In this document: piece after piece, positions 38,255-48,388 of the stretch
Layout of the letters: each line of letters begins with the position of its first letter
Numbering within the stretch: the stretch's first letter is position 1
NCBI GenBank assembly: GCA_036365455.1
Contig: JAWQUS010000030.1
Span: forward strand, 558,001-622,000
Length of the DNA: 64,000 nucleotides
Source: Macrosoma leucophasiata
Lineage: Eukaryota > Arthropoda > Insecta > Lepidoptera > Hedylidae
Reading direction: 5' to 3'
The notes under the pieces: model-generated
The model's database searches: none
What the model saw: only the letters and a program-made list of their open reading frames with translations
Told to the model about the DNA's origin: nothing
Made by a program: the position numbers and the translations under genes

Positions 38255-38690
38255 TTGTATATTTGTATATATAGAATCAAGATCTCGGAAACGGCTCCAA
38301 CGATTTTCTTGAAACTTACAGATTAGGGGTTTTTCGGGTCAAGAAATCGATTTATTTAGGTTCCAGGTCCAAGAAAAGCTCGGTTCCAAGTTAATAATAA
38401 ATTTTCTTCATAACCGACGACTAACGCCATCTATTGATGAATAGAAGAACCATTAGTCTACGGAGCGAAGCTCGGTCAACCAGGTACTTTATAATTAAGA
38501 GGTATCCAATAGGTTGCTTATCCATTTTGATAGCGCTAGCAGAAATAATTACATCATCTGTGAAAATTTCAACTTTCTAGCTATCACGATTCATGAGATA
38601 CAACCTAATGACAGACAGACATACAGGTGGTCAGGAAGTCATAGTAACAGAGCTCCGTTTTTAGTCTTCGGGTACGAAAACTAAAATTAA
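38255..38690. repeat. Dispersed repeats: CTCGGAAACGG type and GACA type
   Basis: 38280-38450 (GATCTCGGAAACGGCTCCAA, TTTTTCGGGTCAAG, CGCCATCTATTGATGAATAG) and 38510-38680 (TAGCTATCACGATTCATGAG, GACAGACAGACATACAGG) are two repeat fragments. The second matches 30.0-30.13 kb. Confidence 0.45.
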
Positions 38691-38694
38691 AATA

Positions 38695-38990
38695 AAACAA
38701 AATACGCTTATACTCACAGTTTCGCATTAGGTATTATATAAACCTGTGTCGTAGATGCCGTTGTACACATCCAACACATACACAAACACCCAAACCCGAA
38801 ACAAATATCTGTAGGTCATACAAATCGCCTCTTGTCAAGAATAATGTTTCATATAGAACGATTTAGATGAAATGTCACGTCATTCTTGTAAAAAGGCGAA
38901 ATATTTATTCCGGTACGAAAACTGAACCCGCGACCTTTCGAATTAAACGGTGGTTTTACACCGCCGGACTTACCGGGTCGTCAAAAGAAA
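38695..38990 (-). mobile_element. SINE-D copy with internal insertion
   Basis: The D body (ACCTGTGTCGTAGATGCCGT, ACCCGAAACAAATATCTGTA) is followed by about 80 extra bases before CCCGCGACCTTTCGAATTAA and the head. Confidence 0.6.
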
Positions 38991-40340
38991 AAGGAAGTCA
39001 ATATCGCAGTAAAACCATAATACATTTCCAAATTTAAGTTCCAAACTAAATTATTACTAGAGAGAAGACCGGAGGCAGCTTTCTAGTTTGTTCGCGGATG
39101 ACAGGACCACAAGCTTGCTGACTCGCCTCATGACACGCAATTTTGAACCTTAACCCTATCTTACAGAGTCGATATACTGCGTACGGTTTTCTGCGCTAGA
39201 CGCAGGTGATACGAAGCTAAGCTGTGGCGTGTGGATTAAGCAATGAGCGAAAGTCGACTTAAAATATACTTGAATTAAATAAAGTGTTGTATAGAATCAA
39301 CAAAAATGTATATAAGAGAATTTCTGATTCCAAGATCATGATTCTCATTAAACTCATAAATAAATAAAATTATTATTGAAATGACCAGGTCAATTCAATA
39401 ATAATTTTCGTTTAAAACACTGTTATTGCGAACTTTCGCGAACAGACTCACTTTGTTCATATTTTCTTATTTATTTATTTTTAGGTATTTACTACTGAAC
39501 TTTTACTATGTCATTAATAGATAAATATTGTAAAGTAAAAACATTAAAAAAATATTTAAAATGACTATTAAAATGTGAGACACAATTATTTTTTGACAAA
39601 TACAAATACATTTTTTTGCATATTTCCAAAATTATATTTGAGTGAATAATAATAATATTTGTTTATTTACAAAATAGATTATTATAACAGGATTTTTTAA
39701 ATGATATATGGTTTCCTATTCGTACCTGAACTAATTTTCAGAAGGTAGAGTGCTGCGGTGTTTGTAAGTTAATGTTAATTAACAACATGATAAAACTAAA
39801 TGAAAGGAGATGTTGCAAAAATGTATGGACCTCCGGCCATGTATTGTACACAATATCATTAACAGTCAAAATCAATATAAAATCGGTTTTTACTGCATAT
39901 TTTCACTTATTTAGCTTTGTTTGCAGTTACAAAATAGTATTTGCAGTAAAAATTGCAACTCAAACCAACATGGCGAATATGGCGGGCGATGTCATTTTGA
40001 CATTTTCATTTTTTAAATTGTTTTTTGATTATATAGAAATTGGAGAAAAAAGTAATATTTTCTGAATACTATCGAAATCGATTTCATGTGTTAATACTAA
40101 GAACTTAAACTGATCGATTTCCAATTTAACGAAGCGTCGTCTGTGTCGCCTCCATGTTGAATATGGTTGAAAATGATAAAATCGTTTAAATTAAATGTGG
40201 TAGTAACTCTAAAATATATACTTGAATAAATTAATTGCATTTTTTTCGAATTCTTCTTTAATTTACCCACTTTTTGACGACGTGTACGATCTAGAGCCGA
40301 GCTTGCAACATCTCCTTTACTTAAAGAAAGTTATTATTTT
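38991..40340. other. Unassigned AT-rich stretch
   Basis: The longest part of the window with no repeat I can pair elsewhere. 39060-39240 is closer to even base composition. A 97-codon frame at 39772-40065 has no recognisable family. No host gene is claimed. Confidence 0.3.
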
Positions 40341-40344
40341 TTAA

Positions 40345-40440
40345 GTAACAAAGCTGGCAAACAAACATGCAGCTCACATGGATGTGAAGTGATGATTGCA
40401 AGCAGCTTAAAGACCTCAACACAGGAATCAGAGAGCAAAC
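40345..40440 (-). mobile_element. Family B fragment, degraded
   Basis: GGCAAACAAACATGCAGCTC and GTGATGATTGCA identify it; it then fades. Confidence 0.5.
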
Positions 40441-40484
40441 AAAAGAGATATTAACTATTTCACTATCATAGATTTAGCACATAA

Positions 40485-40782
40485 ACGTAACTTCACACAT
40501 GTAATCCCCGAAGGGGCAGGCAGAAGTATGAATTAAATCATACATACAAACACCCACGATTCGCCCGTTACGTTTTGACCCATGTAACAGGTGGCGAGTC
40601 TATCTCCGGGCACATTACCAAACATCGTGGTACTGGGAAACTTCCAGAAAATGGAAAAATCCCAATAGAACCAGAGACAAAGGATTTTACACCGTTATCT
40701 CTAATATCCCCCGACTCGGGAATCGAACCCGGAACCCCAGCGTAGTATTAGTGGCCTGCTACCACTCGACCACTGAGGCAGT
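40485..40782 (-). mobile_element. SINE-A, full length
   Basis: Tail ACGTAACTTCACACATGTAA, body CCCATGTAACAGGTGGCGAG, B-box complement GGAATCGAACCC and end CACTGAGGCAGT. Confidence 0.9.
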
Positions 40783-40799
40783 TAACACAAAACCCACTC

Positions 40800-41047
40800 T
40801 TAACCCGCTATCCGCTCCAAAATTGTACCACTGTCAACTAAAGCTAGCGCTAAATTGTCAGCGGCAGGGAGCCAGCGGCTGTAGGCTGTCGACTTAACCT
40901 GATGGACGTCTTCACGGGTACCTCTGCTTATGATGTATACTGTGCGCCACAGTAAGGTCGGGGACATTAGGGAAATCGTAATATTACAATGGTACACTAC
41001 GGGAGTACTAGATTTAATCTTCGAGTCGGGGGATAAATGATACTGGG
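40800..41047 (-). other. Open reading fragment of unknown origin
   Basis: The minus strand is open for about 80 codons (through RTVYIISRGTREDVHQVK and SRWLPAADNLALALVDSG) to a TAA near 40801. I do not recognise a family. Its upstream 70 bases are repeated, diverged, at 41345-41415 beyond the family B copy. It could be a retroelement gag scrap or an old exon. Confidence 0.3.
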
Positions 41048-41337
41048 TTTTTTTAATGTAATGGAAGTGGCAAGCATGCATGCAATTCATATTGATGTTA
41101 AGTGATGACTGCAGCCTATAGCCTACCCACACAAAAACCAAGGTCAAAATGCAGATGCGTTACTATTCCTAAGGCCAAAAGTGTTTAGCCTCTGTGTCGA
41201 AAATTACAGGGCAAATTACATTGTACCACCTGGCTGGAACACGATAGTGCTGACCACTACCATTTAGCGGCAAGTATATTAGGTCATGCGGTGGTGCCTA
41301 CGCCCGCGAGCTCCGTCACTGGAGCTCTACCACCAGT
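41048..41337 (-). mobile_element. Family B copy, full length
   Basis: Both ends present, with mild divergence. It sits between the two copies of a 70-bp direct repeat (about 40978-41047 and 41350-41420), too long for its target duplication. Confidence 0.85.
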
Positions 41338-41599
41338 CATTTTTTGCTGATATTACAATGGTATACTACGGGGGCACTGGATTTAATCTACGAGTCGGGG
41401 GACAAGTGCTACTGGAATTCCAAAAAAAAGTTCTGAAATACTTCCACAGCCACTCTTGGATTTTGACAATAAGCTCGGCGATGTGAGTAACTCTTTCTAC
41501 ATAGGTATTTTCGTCTATATTTCTTTAATGAGTCAACTTACTCTTATCTTACATAAAGTTCGCAAAAGGGGAAACAAAAATGCGTCTAATACATATGCA

Positions 41600-41685
41600 A
41601 CAATTCTCTATCTACCTTATTTACAAAGATACAGCCACTTACCTTTTGACAATAAAATAAATATTCTATTCTATTTTTTATTTTA
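41600..41685 (+). mobile_element. LINE tail fragment
   Basis: GACAATAAAATAAATATTCT followed by ATTCTATTTT, similar in style to the TTCTA tail at 2230. The upstream body is not recognised. Confidence 0.4.
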
Positions 41686-41689
41686 ATGA

Positions 41690-41850
41690 CAAACAAGTAC
41701 GCAGTTAACATAGATGGCAAATTTTAATGACAATTGCAGTTTATCGGATGTCTACGCAAAAATCAGGCATCAAAATATAAATGCGTTGCCACCCCTGAGG
41801 TCTAAGTTTTTACGCCTTTGTGATAGTTATTACGGAGCCAGCAGATAATC
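41690..41850 (-). mobile_element. Family B fragment, old
   Basis: GACAAACAAGTACGCAGTTA, GATGTCTACGC and GCGTTGCCACCCCTGAGG keep the family order with heavy substitution. Confidence 0.5.
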
Positions 41851-41894
41851 ATAGACGTGGTTATATTTGAGTCTATATACTGTGGTTATATTTG

Positions 41895-42045
41895 AGTCTA
41901 TATACTCTAGAGAAATTGACACCACGATAGCAGAGATCTTGGCTTACCACATCCTAACTCATCACTGTCCCCGCCCAGACTGATAGATTTCAATGATTTC
42001 CAGCTCACCGCACCAAGAGCTTAGCTCGAACGTTGGTCGTACCTA
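41895..42045. repeat. Dispersed repeat pair, first copy (second at 42770-42870)
   Basis: Both contain TCACTGTCC-CGC--AGACTG, ATAGATTTCA and GCACCAAGAGCTTAGC/GCCACATAGTTTAGC-like ends. Class unknown. Confidence 0.45.
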
Positions 42046-42112
42046 TGACTATAATCCACATTGTCCACATGTCCTAAAATGTTTATGTTTAGAATATTTT
42101 TGTCGGACAATT

Positions 42113-42243
42113 TTTTGTTATGTAAAGGAAGTGGCAAACAAGCATGCAGTTCATATTGATGGTAAGTGATGACTGCAGCCTGTAGACACCCACACAAAGA
42201 CCGAGGCCAAAATGCAGATGCGTCACCACTCCTGAGGCCTAAG
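42113..42243 (-). mobile_element. Family B fragment (3' half)
   Basis: From the T-run through CCACTCCTGAGGCCTAAG, then truncated. Confidence 0.75.
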
Positions 42244-42299
42244 AAAATATTACGCAATACATTATCTGGTAGTCTAAGTTAAGAAACTATGATCATTTT

Positions 42300-42480
42300 C
42301 AAATATCAATCTATGTATGTATCTTCACGCCAGGTATCTAACGGGGTAGGCAGAGAGTGCAGAGCGCCAGATATACCGGTTCTGAAACCTCCCTTGCCTC
42401 ATCTACATTCATTATTCTCATCATACATGCACGCCAATTCCGAGTCAAAAGTCTTACTTTTGACCCCACCATGAGACAGT
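42300..42480 (-). pseudogene. RTE-like LINE 3' end fragment
   Basis: It matches the last 180 bases of the element at 51.1-51.3 kb in reverse: ATCTTCACGCCAGGTATCTA, GGGGTAGGCAGAGAGTGC, CATACATGCACGCCAATTCC. Confidence 0.8.
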
Positions 42481-42605
42481 GAAGCGCGCATGGCCCCGCG
42501 GCTGGTGTAAATCGTAAGCGATCTACGCGGTTAAGCGACACGGGCGCGGTCTGGTGTACGATGGGTGACCGCTAGTGGCAAATTAAAATGCGCGTTTCCG
42601 TGCTT
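42481..42605 (+). mobile_element. 5S-rRNA-derived SINE head, copy 3
   Basis: The clearest 5S match: GTTAAGCGACACGGGCGCGG, then GATGGGTGACCGC. Insect 5S rRNA has GTTAAGCAACATCGGGCGCG and GATGGGTGACCGC in the same order (from memory). Truncated after TTTCCGTGCTTC. Confidence 0.78.
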
Positions 42606-42683
42606 CTTCAGGTGGCAGATAGATAAGGTAATGCGTTGGTGCCTACGCCCTCGAGCTTCTGCACTGGAATTCTACCGCCAGTC
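42606..42683 (-). mobile_element. Family B fragment (5' part)
   Basis: GATAAGGTAATGCG through GCACTGGAATTCTACCGCCAGT. Confidence 0.7.
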
Positions 42684-42769
42684 GGTTTTGTTGCATGGAA
42701 CTCCAAAAATGCGATAATGAACTTATTACGAGTATGTCTAAAATACAACACCATGCCTAACACCATAAA

Positions 42770-42870
42770 GCCAGGCTAAGCGCCTCCCGACCCGTCACTG
42801 TCCGCGCACAGACTGATAGATTTCACTGGTTTTCACCCTAGCCACATAGTTTAGCACACGCGTTGGCTTG
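42770..42870. repeat. Dispersed repeat pair, second copy
   Basis: Partner of 41895-42045; see that entry for the shared words. Confidence 0.45.
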
Positions 42871-42989
42871 TCTAGACATATTGACATGTAAAAATAATGT
42901 TGTTGATGACTGATTTAGTTTTAAAATTTACAGAATTAAAAAAAAAAAATCTTTCAATGTTTTCATACATTGAAAGAAAAATACGACTT

Positions 42990-43080
42990 TTAGGGGCTTT
43001 GGTAACTTAGTGGTATAGCGGCTGGGCTGGTTATCCTGAAGTCGCAAGTTGGATTCTTGCCCAAAGCGTTTTTTTATATT
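42990..43080 (+). repeat. tRNA-like fragment, SINE-C related
   Basis: GGTAACTTAGTGGTATAGCG (A-box side) and AAGTTGGATTCTTGCCCAAA (degraded B box), then a T-run. It differs from SINE-C in the D-arm and may descend from a separate tRNA. Confidence 0.55.
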
Positions 43081-43139
43081 TTTTTTAATAAAAATTTTGC
43101 TCACATGTCATTGCAAAAAAATATCTATTTTTTAAAACT

Positions 43140-43340
43140 TTAAATCAAAATCAGAATCAAAAATTTATTGGTTCATTAAGAGTGACAAGCGCCACTTATA
43201 AAACGTTACAAACAAACAATAAATTAAAGCGAACAATTATTGCTATACAAGTCAATTTACAATCTAAAAAAAAAAATTGTAATGAAGAATATCGCTACAA
43301 TAAAACTTAATGCTAAATATATACTAATACGTAAGTATAT
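43140..43340 (-). mobile_element. LINE 3' UTR with TCTGAT-type tail
   Basis: ATCAAAATCAGAATCAAAAA at its tail end and GTGACAAGCGCCACTTATAA; same family as 26.4 and 49.9 kb. Confidence 0.65.
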
Positions 43341-43369
43341 TAGTACAATATTTTATTTTTAAAGAAAAT

Positions 43370-43725
43370 ATATTTCACAAGCATGTGTTAATGCGAAATA
43401 ATATAAAACAATTATTAAGGGTAAAAGCGACTTCTTTACGATATTCAATAAACTGAAAAGTCTAATATATCGGTTGCCTAACTAGCATAGTTGGTAATAG
43501 ATGGCGCTGCTGCTACCATAAAGCAATGCAATAGATGTGAAGAAAAGATTTGACAAATCGGGCAGGGCTTCAGTAGCTCAATTGGAAGAGCGGCTGGACT
43601 AGATTCCCAGTAGGTCGCGAGTTCGAGTCTCGCCTGAAAACAATTTTTTCTTTCCATTTTTCTTTAAAAATAAAATATATTTCACAAGCATGTGTTAATG
43701 CGCAATAATATAAAACAAATATTAG
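43370..43725 (+). repeat. SINE-C: one whole unit plus the start of the next
   Basis: CACAAGCATGTGTTAATGCG occurs at 43376 and again at 43683 (307 bp apart) with a tRNA-like segment 43567-43641 between. This repeats the tandem arrangement seen at 24.4-24.9 kb. Confidence 0.8.
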
Positions 43726-43969
43726 TACAATGTTTCATTTCCTTTTTTCATCCAATATGACGTAGCTCGTCGCTATGAATGAAGGACTCAAACCCAAAAC
43801 CTCATGCTTAACTTTACTATAACAATCAGCTACTATCTAGTCTGAGGTGATTAGGTATAAATTATGTGACACAGAATCATCAGTATGCACAAGTAGCTGG
43901 CCCAAATCCAGAAAATATGGTAAGGATATGAACTAACACGCCGATTGTTACTTCTACCAGAGAAAATGG

Positions 43970-44185
43970 AATAATACTACGTATAGAATGGACACTTCGA
44001 CGTCCCGCTCGATTTCCCCGCCTCACCCAACCTCCTCCCTCTTGTGGGCGACGTTTGGTATTTTCTACGTGCTACGCCCACAGGTGCACGTGTAAATACA
44101 CGTCACTGATTTATGTCTGTGTAATAGAGATCAAATTAAGCGTTTGTGTGGCATTTTGGCGGAGTGTCCGCGGTGTGCTTCTATT
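43970..44185 (+). repeat. Dispersed repeat, inverted partner of 33.26-33.47 kb
   Basis: CGACGTCCCGC, TACGTGCTACGCCCACAGGT and TGGCGGAGTGTCCGCGGTGT are the reverse complements of blocks in the partner. Confidence 0.6.
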
Positions 44186-44790
44186 GCAATATTTCTAAAT
44201 GATTTTCAAAACTGTTTTCAAATTCTATCAACAATTTACTGTGGAACATATCCAACATTCCAACTGGATGGAACCCAATCGTCAGAAGTAGCGCATTCAG
44301 ATAATCTTTCTCCCCACGCGTTACAGACAGCAAATTGTTAATCGGGAGAAATGGCGCGCGAAGATAATTGCCGCCATAATGACGCGGCCATCTTGCTACT
44401 ACATATTTTTTCTTTTTTGTTGCGTTGCTTTTACTGAGAAGAAGCACAATTTGTCAAAAAACCTCTGGTAGTTGCATTTTGGCGGTTTATGGTTTAAGGT
44501 CTCTGATCTGTGGAGTAGGGTGCCGGTGACAACTAATACGCCTAGCTTCTTTTAGTGCAATATTGATATATGATTGTGCTTTCAAATTACAGCAACAATA
44601 TACTATACAGATAGGTTCACATACTACACTGAATAAACCCAATCGTCACCAACACCGCATTAAGGAAATCTTTCTCCCCATGCGTTACAGACAGCAAATT
44701 GTTAATCGGGAGAAATGGCGCGCGAAGATAATTGCCGCCATAATGACGCGGCCATCTTGCTGATTACACTTTTTACTGATCGACCCTAAT
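44165..44790 (+). repeat. 363-bp tandem duplication with a near-identical 94-bp core
   Basis: The cores at 44304-44397 and 44668-44760 (GTTACAGACAGCAAATTGTT, AATGGCGCGCGAAGATAATT, GACGCGGCCATCTTGCT) differ at one or two bases, whereas the 130 bases before them are far more diverged. A third, weaker copy lies at 45806-45900. Confidence 0.8.
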
Positions 44791-45039
44791 TCTGAATATT
44801 TGCTTTTAAATCACATACGTTTTTGATATGCATTTTATGCATTACTGCATTGTTATACCTTAGTGATGTACCTACTGCTAGTTTTAGCTTCTCTGCTACT
44901 AATAAATATTTTATTATTTTATTGATTTATTTGAGTGGGATATGAAACTCCAGTTACTAAGCTTATTGGAAATACCCCATCAACCCTTTCTGTTAATATA
45001 ATAATATGTTCAGGAAAATAATTATTTTTTTCATCTTGT

Positions 45040-45140
45040 TGAGCCACGACCTGGTGCAAGCTGCGGGCTCGTTGAATGAGAGCGGCTCAGAACCTTCTTT
45101 GTGGCAATCTTTAGCAGAGGCTTTGCCTAGCTGTAGACGT
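45040..45140 (+). pseudogene. RTE-like LINE ORF C-terminal scrap
   Basis: One frame reads ESGSEPSLWQSLAEALPSCR, close in pattern to AAQDRSWWHSLGEAYVQ at 59.97 kb. Only about 25 codons survive. Confidence 0.5.
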
Positions 45141-45261
45141 TATTTCATCGTTATTTAGTTATATGGTTTACACTTGTTAATTCGGTAGAAGAAGCAGCGC
45201 GTGATGGGGCTCTTGCGACGGGGCCTATTACCAATACTGTTATTTAGTTTGAAGGACTCTT

Positions 45262-45773
45262 TTTTATGAAAGACATAAGCATGCTGTTCATGTGGATGTT
45301 ATGTGATGACTGCAGCATAGACATCTATACAAAAACAAAATATTCTCTTCTGGTTCTCATCTTTGGTTTTCTCTGTGATAGTTATTACGGCACTATACAT
45401 TAGCATCTAACCAGTAGACCATAGTGCTGGATACTACTATTTGGCGGCCGATAGATAACGTAAAGCCATAGAGCAACGCGGCCCACCGGTCGCGGCGGAC
45501 CGGAGGGGAGTAGCCATAGCGTGTATTACCGATGCAAAACAGTCTGTAATTTTTTGCGGGGGCAAATGCGTGCGACAAATACGCACACTACAAAAATCGT
45601 CAATTACTACGAAACTCACACCTTGACTTTAACAAATTACCATAGGCCCATTTGGCCTTGTACTTTGACAGAGGGGAAAGCCTGCATATGGCTATTCCCC
45701 TCCGGTGTTGCTCTATGCGTAAAGCGATGATGCTTACGTCCTCAAGTCACTACACTATATTTCTACCACCAGT
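45262..45773 (-). mobile_element. Family B copy interrupted by a hAT-like MITE
   Basis: Family B parts at 45262-45458 and 45726-45773 are joined by the MITE at 45467-45717 and its target duplication. Rejoining leaves the normal family order, so the MITE is the younger insert. Confidence 0.75.
45467..45717. mobile_element. hAT-like MITE, copy 1
   Basis: The ends CATAGAGCAAC and GTTGCTCTATG are perfect inverted repeats; the inversion extends loosely to GGAGGGGAGTAGCCAT and ATGGCTATTCCCCTCC. Identical 8-bp duplications CGTAAAGC flank it (45459-45466 and 45718-45725). An 8-bp TSD and a CA start suit the hAT superfamily. 251 bp, no transposase. Confidence 0.88.
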
Positions 45774-45805
45774 AAGATAGTCGTAATGATATAAAAACTC
45801 GCTAA

Positions 45806-45900
45806 TTGAATAGGAGAAACGGAGCGCGAATATAATTGCCGTCATTATGACGCGGCCATCTCGCTGATTACACTTTTTGCTGATCGCCCCTAATGCCCAA
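45806..45900 (+). repeat. Third copy of the 44.3/44.7-kb core
   Basis: AATTGCCGTCATTATGACGC, GGCCATCTCGCTGATTACAC; shares the GATTACACTTTTT.CTGATCG extension with the second copy. Confidence 0.6.
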
Positions 45901-46079
45901 TTTGTATGTGTTTAAACGCATATCCTATGTGATGATATAATATAATAATATGGGCATTTGGCTATATTCATGGATTAACATTAAGGGCGCGCACAGCGAA
46001 TCACATGCGTCGCAATATTGGTGGTGAGACAATTTTTTTTATGAACATATATAACGACATGTGCGTGTTAATACGTGCG

Positions 46080-46396
46080 CATAGAGCAAACGGACCACCG
46101 ACCGCGCCGGACCCGAGGGGAGTAGCCATTATGCTGGCTTTCCCCTCTGTCAAAGTACAAACCCAATTGGGCCTACAACTGTCGCCTAGTTATTTATATG
46201 TGTGCGTAAAATTGTTTACGTGTTTTGTTAAAGTCAAGGTGTGAGTTTCGTAGTAATAGACGATTTTTGTAGTGTGTGTGTATGTCACACGCATTTCCCC
46301 CCGCAAAAAATGACAGACTATTTTACATCGGTATTAGACGCTATGGCTACTCCCCTCCAGTCCACCGCGGCGGCCGGTGGCCCATGATGCTCTATG
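46080..46396. mobile_element. hAT-like MITE, copy 2
   Basis: The ends CATAGAGCA and TGCTCTATG and the internal blocks (AAGTCAAGGTGTGAGTTTCG, CCCGCAAAAAATGACAGACT) match copy 1 in opposite orientation. 8-bp duplications TACGTGCG flank it (46072-46079 and 46397-46404). 317 bp, so copy 1 is probably a shortened form. Confidence 0.88.
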
Positions 46397-46449
46397 TACG
46401 TGCGTGACGTATGCCTATCAATATCTACATCCACCTTATTGGCTTACAT

Positions 46450-46699
46450 CTGCCTCAGTAGCCTAGTGATAGCAGGCAACTACTACTAAGCTGGGGTCCT
46501 GCGTTCAATTCCCAGGTCGGGCGTCTATCAGAGATAACGATGTAAAATCATTTATCTCTGAGACTATTGGGATTTTTGTTTTTCTGGAAGTTTTCCAGTT
46601 TCTCGGAGTTTGGGGATTGGTCCGGAGATGTCAACAGGCTCGCCACCTTTTACATGGGCCAAAAACGTAACTTCGGGGATCACAGGCGTGAAGTTACGT
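46450..46699 (+). mobile_element. SINE-A with deletion near the tail
   Basis: Head CTGCCTCAGTAGCCTAGTGA, B box GTTCAATTCCC, body GGTCCGGAGATGTCAACAGG. About 65 bases are missing between AACGTAAC and TTCGGGGATCACAGGCGTG. Confidence 0.85.
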
Positions 46700-46709
46700 C
46701 TACCTTATC

Positions 46710-47160
46710 ATGAATGCGCAAACTTTTATGATCTTTCGGACTACCATATAAAAGACGATGTTTTTTAACATCGTTCTTGTAGTCATTGAGATTTTTTTAT
46801 TAATTCTATAGGAATACATCAACTTGTGACCTCAAGTTTTGGCACTCGACTGTCACTACCTAGCCTCTGAGGTTGTTCAGTACGAGCTAAGTGACACAGA
46901 AACATCGGTATACAAGCAGGTGTCCCAAATCCGTGGAACACGGCTCCTCCGGTGCGAACAAACACAATGCTTCTACTGCAATATTTCTATTTGATTTACG
47001 ATTTAGATTTCAAACTAAATCTAATTTTATAAATTCGTGTTGTTTCTCGTATATTTGTAGTATTCGAATAGTTTTGTTGTGATCATCGTTGATATTATTT
47101 GAAGATGATGGGACGAAATGTGTGTATAGAAACGTAATTATGAAATGTGGGCATGTCTTT
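46710..47160. other. Unassigned sequence
   Basis: 46885-46990 resembles 43870-43920 and 44170-44190 in short words (CATCGGTATACAAG, TTCTACTGCAATATTTCTA). No gene seen. Confidence 0.3.
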
Positions 47161-47317
47161 TATTTTAATCATACACTGTTTCAATGAACGTCATGCGACT
47201 GCTACAGCCTATATCTAAATAGACATCTACAAAAAAACAGAGGTCAAAGTACTGAAACCTAATTTATGTAACTGTTAATCGTAGTTGTCATTATATCGCC
47301 ATTGAATTATTATACTG

Positions 47318-47490
47318 GTCGTAGAGCTCCAGCCCTGTGATTTCCGGCACAGCAACCTTAGGCCTCAGGGGTGGCAACGCATCTGCATTTTGACCTCTGG
47401 TCATTGTGTGGATATCTATAGGCTGCAGTCATCACTTAACATCAATGTGAACTGAGCTTGTTTGCCACTTTTATTACATTAAAAAAAATA
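47318..47490 (+). mobile_element. Family B copy with large internal deletion
   Basis: CTGGTCGTAGAGCTCCAG is joined directly to CCCTGTGATTTCCGGCACAG, losing about 100 bases; the 3' end with its A-run is intact. Confidence 0.8.
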
Positions 47491-47734
47491 GTTTTGCTAT
47501 CCTTGGGCCGAATTCTGCTAACGTAACTAGTCGTTATTATTATTTGGTCGCAATAGTTCCTATCCTTCCGCTGTTTTGCTTTTACTAATGCGCACAGCCT
47601 TTGTCAGAGCGAGACAGCGGAGCGATGCAATTGTGATCCAATTGACAGTTAAAACTATTTAAGTTTGCAAAGGTCGAGCGCATTGTTTAAAGTAAGACAA
47701 AGGAGCGATTCGTTTGTATTCTAATTACAACTAT

Positions 47735-47868
47735 ATGCCACCCATAAGGCCTATATTGTTCCGGCTTCTTATTACTAATTATGAGGCCATACGTTATAAC
47801 TTAAGCGTGACACAAAAGTGTCAAATACACGCCCTCAAGCTTCAATACTGAAACTCTACCACCAGTAA
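47735..47868 (-). mobile_element. Family B fragment, old
   Basis: TGCCACCCATAAGGCCTA through CTGAAACTCTACCACCAGT. Confidence 0.6.
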
Positions 47869-47929
47869 AAAAATCTTTTCCTTCTATCAACTGATAAAAG
47901 AGTAGCAATACACCACCGATTATTTTATC

Positions 47930-48003
47930 GTGTGTATCTTCACGGCAAGTATCTTACGTGGTAGGTAGAGTGTGTGGAGCGCCAGATATCCCGGTGGTCG
48001 ATA
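47930..48003 (-). pseudogene. RTE-like LINE extreme 3' end
   Basis: GTGTATCTTCACGGCAAGTA, GGTAGGTAGAGTGTGTGGAG; only the last 75 bases of the element. Confidence 0.65.
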
Positions 48004-48102
48004 TTTCCATCTCAAAACACTGTTTAAAGCTTGGTTATTTGCACAAATAAGACAACCATTCGATAACCATAGCTATCATTGGGACTGCACCAGTTAAGCA
48101 CC

Positions 48103-48388
48103 TTTTTTTTAATGTAATTGAAGTGGTAAGCAAGCATGCAGTTCACATTGATGTTAAGTGATGACTGCAGCCTATAGACACCCACACAAAGACCAAGGTC
48201 AAAATGCAGATGCGTTACCACTCCTGAGGCCTAAGGTCTTATGCCTCTGTGCCGGAAATTACAGGGCCGTACATTACCACCTGACCGGAACACGATAGTG
48301 TTGAACACTACCATTTAGCGGCAAGTATATTAGGTAATGCGGTGGTGCCTACGCCCGCGAGCTCCGTCACTGGAGCTCTACCACCAGT
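48103..48388 (-). mobile_element. Family B copy, full length and well preserved
   Basis: A good type copy: T-run, CATTGATGTTAAGTGATGAC, GGAAATTACAGGGCCGTACA, GAGCTCCGTCACTGGAGCTC, CCACCAGT. Confidence 0.92.

Noticed and set aside
40978..41420. 70-bp target-site duplication of the family B copy
   Set aside because: Too long and too diverged for a retroposon target duplication; an older tandem duplication is likelier.
42481..42605. Functional 5S rRNA gene
   Set aside because: Only the internal promoter part resembles 5S; the terminal stems are missing and the sequence recurs as a SINE.
48103..48388. Helitron 3' end (hairpin near the terminus)
   Set aside because: The GAGCTCC/GGAGCTC hairpin is near one end, but the terminal CTRR is absent and the other end carries a variable A-run, which fits a retroposon better.
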